DNA of 64,000 nucleotides from DASQUK01 sp963717085. GTDB taxonomy: Bacteria; Actinomycetota; Acidimicrobiia; Acidimicrobiales; VFJN01. The notes beneath the pieces were generated by a model. It searched no databases, was not told the DNA's origin, and saw only the letters and a program-made list of their open reading frames with translations. Of the stretch, positions 58,696 to 64,000 are shown in pieces. Position 1 is the first letter of the stretch; each line of letters begins with the position of its first letter. The translations under genes were made by a program, and so were the position numbers. Where the stretch lies: NCBI GenBank assembly GCA_963717085.1, contig CAVQVM010000002.1, forward strand, positions 496,001 through 560,000, written 5' to 3'.

Positions 58696-59421
58696 TCAGG
58701 TCAGCGGCGCGACCAGCGCACGAGCGGCCGCCACGGGATCGTCGGCCCGCGTGACCGGGCGCCCGACCACTAGCAGATCGGCGCCGGCGTCGAGCGCCTG
58801 ACGGGGTGTTGCCACCCGCCCCTGGTCGTCGATCGCGGCCCCCTCGGGGCGGATGCCCGGGGTCGCCAGCACGGCGGCGGGGACGATCTGGCGGACCGTC
58901 TCGACGTCGGGCACGGCACACACGAAGCCACCGCAGCCACCGTCGAGGCCAGCGGTCACCCGCTGGTGCAGGAGGTGGGCGGACGCCTCGGGCTCACTGG
59001 TCAGGACCGTCACCCCCATGGCCAACGGCTCGGGCAGATCGGCCCCCGCTGCGCCCTCGCGCAGCCCCTCGACGCCGGCCCGCAACATCGGTGCACCCCC
59101 CGCGGTGTGCAGCGTCAGGTAGCGCGCACCCAACGCCCCGAACACCCGGGCGGCCCGGCCGACCGTGTTGGGGATGTCGAGCAGCTTGATGTCGCAGAAC
59201 ACGTCCACGCCCATGCCCGCCAGCAAGGAGATCGCCTCGGGGCCGGCGGCGCTGTAGAGCTCGAAGCCCACCTTCATGGTGCCGAAGAAGGGCTGGAGCT
59301 GCCGCGCCAGGCGCCTCGCCATCACCAGGTCGTCGACGTCGAGCGCCAGCACCATCCGGCTCCGCAACGACTCCGGCACCTCGACCGTCGTCGCCGTCGA
59401 CGGTCCCTGTTCCTCAGCCAT
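58696..59421 (-). CDS. pyrF: Orotidine 5'-phosphate decarboxylase
   Basis: A 241-residue decarboxylase forming UMP. LALDVDDLVMARRLARQLQP, TMKVGFELYSAAGPEAI, VFCDIKLLDIPNTVGRAARV (the D-x-K-x-x-D catalytic motif) and LATPGIRPEGAAIDDQGRVA are present; this is the short, bacterial form rather than the long actinobacterial one. ATG at 59421 overlaps the pyrD stop. Confidence 0.95.
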   Translation of the reverse strand: MAEEQGPSTATTVEVPESLRSRMVLALDVDDLVMARRLARQLQPFFGTMKVGFELYSAAGPEAISLLAGMGVDVFCDIKLLDIPNTVGRAARVFGALGARYLTLHTAGGAPMLRAGVEGLREGAAGADLPEPLAMGVTVLTSEPEASAHLLHQRVTAGLDGGCGGFVCAVPDVETVRQIVPAAVLATPGIRPEGAAIDDQGRVATPRQALDAGADLLVVGRPVTRADDPVAAARALVAPLT

Positions 59422-60378
59422 CAACCTCTCCGATCACCTCGTCCATGCGGGCGACGCCCTGGCGCACCGCCCACCCTTGCAGCTCGCGGAGCACCCGGTG
59501 GGGCGCCCGCGGATCGGCGAACGTGGCGGTGCCCACCTGGACAGCGCTGGCGCCCGCCAACAACAGCTCGGCCGCGTCGGCACCGCTGGCGACACCCCCG
59601 ACGCCGACGATGGGCAGGTCCGGGAGGGCCCGGTGCACGTCGAACACGGCCCGCACCGCGATGGGGTGGATGGCAGGACCCGACACGCCTCCCCCTCGGG
59701 CTCCCGATCCCAGGCGGAAGCGCCGCGTCTCCGCGTCGATCGCCAGCCCCATGACGGTGTTGACCAGCGTCACCGCCTCGGCGCCTGCCCCGTGAGCCGC
59801 GGCGGCGATCTCGCCGAGGTGCCCCACGTTGGGGCTGAGCTTGGCCCAGCGGGGACGGCCGCAGCCGGCGGTGGCGGCGATGGCGGCCCGGGTGTCGTCG
59901 GCCGAGTGGGCGAACAGGTCGCGCCCCGCCTCGGTGTTGGGGCACGACAGGTTGACCTCGACGGCCACGACGCTGTCGGGCGCCACCGCCAGCCGGTCGG
60001 CGGCGCGGCGGTACTCGTCGACCGTGCGTCCCCAGATCGACGCCACCACCCGGGCACCTGTCGCCGCCAGCGCCGGCAGGTCGTGGACCAGCCAGGCCTC
60101 GACGCCGGGACCCTGGAGCCCCACCGAGTTGATCATCCCCGCAGCGGTCTCGTGGACCCGCAGCGGCGGGTTGCCGGGCCACGGATCGGCGTGGAGCGAC
60201 TTCACGACCACCGCTCCGAGCGCAGACAGGTCGACGTACGCGGCGAGCTCGGCGCCATGGCCGGCCGTCCCCGACGCCGTCATGATCGGGCTGGGCAGAC
60301 GCACCGAGCCCACCGTCACCGCCATGTCGACTGCGCCGGCCACCGGCGCCGGGTCACGGCGAGTGCCCGGCCGCCCGC

Positions 60379-60382
<4 letters not shown>
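59414..60382 (-). CDS. pyrD: Dihydroorotate dehydrogenase, class 1
   Basis: A 322-residue flavoprotein oxidising dihydroorotate. LPSPIMTASGTAGHGAELAA, VVAVEVNLSCPNTEAGRDLF (catalytic-loop region) and GVSGPAIHPIAVRAVFDVHR and GVGGVASGADAAELLLAGAS are typical of class 1B catalytic subunits. No pyrK electron-transfer subunit is encoded between carB and pyrF, where it is often found, so its electron acceptor is unclear. ATG at 60382 overlaps the carB stop (ATGA). Confidence 0.92.
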
Positions 60383-63753
<3,371 letters not shown>

Positions 63754-64000
63754 TCAGCGCCCCCGACGCCCGAGTGAGTCCATCGACCGCGCGAACTCCG
63801 CGAACAGGTAGGCGGCGTCGTGGGGGCCGGGTCCCGCCTCGGGGTGGTACTGCACCCCGAAGGCTCGCAGCCACGCGCTGCTGATCCCCTCGATCACGCC
63901 GTCGTTGAGGTTGACGTGGGTGACGTCGACGCCCGCGCCCATCGAGCCCTCGACCACGGCGTAATTGTGGTTCTGGCTGGTGATCTCTATCCGTCCCGTG
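63754..64000 (-). CDS. carA: Carbamoyl-phosphate synthase small subunit, C-terminal part
   Basis: The last 81 codons of the glutamine-amidotransferase subunit, running off the right edge. ITSQNHNYAVVEG is the family's conserved segment around a catalytic-region His, and GVQYHPEAGPGPHDAAYLFA contains the class I amidotransferase catalytic His-x-Glu. It ends next to carB, so the pair is carAB. Confidence 0.93.
   Translation of the reverse strand, partial: TGRIEITSQNHNYAVVEGSMGAGVDVTHVNLNDGVIEGISSAWLRAFGVQYHPEAGPGPHDAAYLFAEFARSMDSLGRRGR

Overview
The window is a high-GC Gram-positive chromosome segment, most likely an actinobacterium of the class Acidimicrobiia or a close relative. The evidence is the very high GC content, frequent GTG and TTG starts, many four-base ATGA/GTGA gene overlaps, F420-type oxidoreductases, a KorAB 2-oxoacid:ferredoxin oxidoreductase, a PriA without helicase motifs, an mIHF-type host factor and a gene order matching the actinobacterial blocks infC-rpmI-rplT-SpoU-pheST-argCJBDFRGH and carAB-pyrF-mihF-rpoZ-coaBC-metK-priA-def-fmt-rib. 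The class-level assignment is inference; the 16S sequence at 11860-13384 would settle it.

Layout. 1-7.5 kb: small redox enzymes, korAB, a class I fructose-bisphosphate aldolase and an RNA-binding-like TPR protein. 7.6-13.8 kb: one complete rrn operon on the minus strand (promoter, 16S, spacer without tRNA, 23S, 5S). The 23S gene is interrupted by a 705-base group I intron with a LAGLIDADG endonuclease ORF, exactly between positions equivalent to E. coli U1931 and A1932. 13.8-25.3 kb: tyrS, a membrane protein, a 3-methyladenine glycosylase, a thioesterase and a tightly overlapped argCJBDFRGH operon with an ArgR-type box in a probably leaderless promoter. 25.3-30.6 kb: an accessory block (a giant ATPase regulator divergent from a methyltransferase and a VOC protein, with two palindromic operators between them) splitting the usual pheT-argC junction. 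30.6-37.2 kb: pheT, pheS, SpoU methylase, rplT, rpmI and infC (AUA start, leader attenuator), then a divergent DUF1844 protein. 37.4-44.5 kb: a cold-shock-like gene, hisG, the riboflavin genes ribH-ribBA-ribE-ribD behind a KstR-like palindrome, mog, a YdeI-like gene, fmt and def. 44.6-53.1 kb: accessory genes (two RNA/DNA-type methylases, acetyltransferases, hydrolase/TetR pair, VOC gene, mtnA), including a 2.5-kb decayed integrated element bounded by 18-bp direct repeats in the 3' end of the VOC gene. 53.1-64 kb: priA (C-terminal frameshift), metK, coaBC, rpoZ, a cytidylate-kinase-like gene where gmk is expected, mihF, pyrF, pyrD, carB and the end of carA.

The most unusual feature is a dispersed palindromic repeat family with six copies on the minus strand, at korB, argD, argB, pheT, hisG and carB. 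Two nearly full copies sit directly before korB and hisG and encode related 39-40 residue peptides whose stop codons overlap the downstream start. The other four lie inside coding sequence and are translated in frame as Gly/Ser/Arg/Pro-rich loops of core enzymes, reminiscent of the in-frame palindromic elements of Rickettsia.
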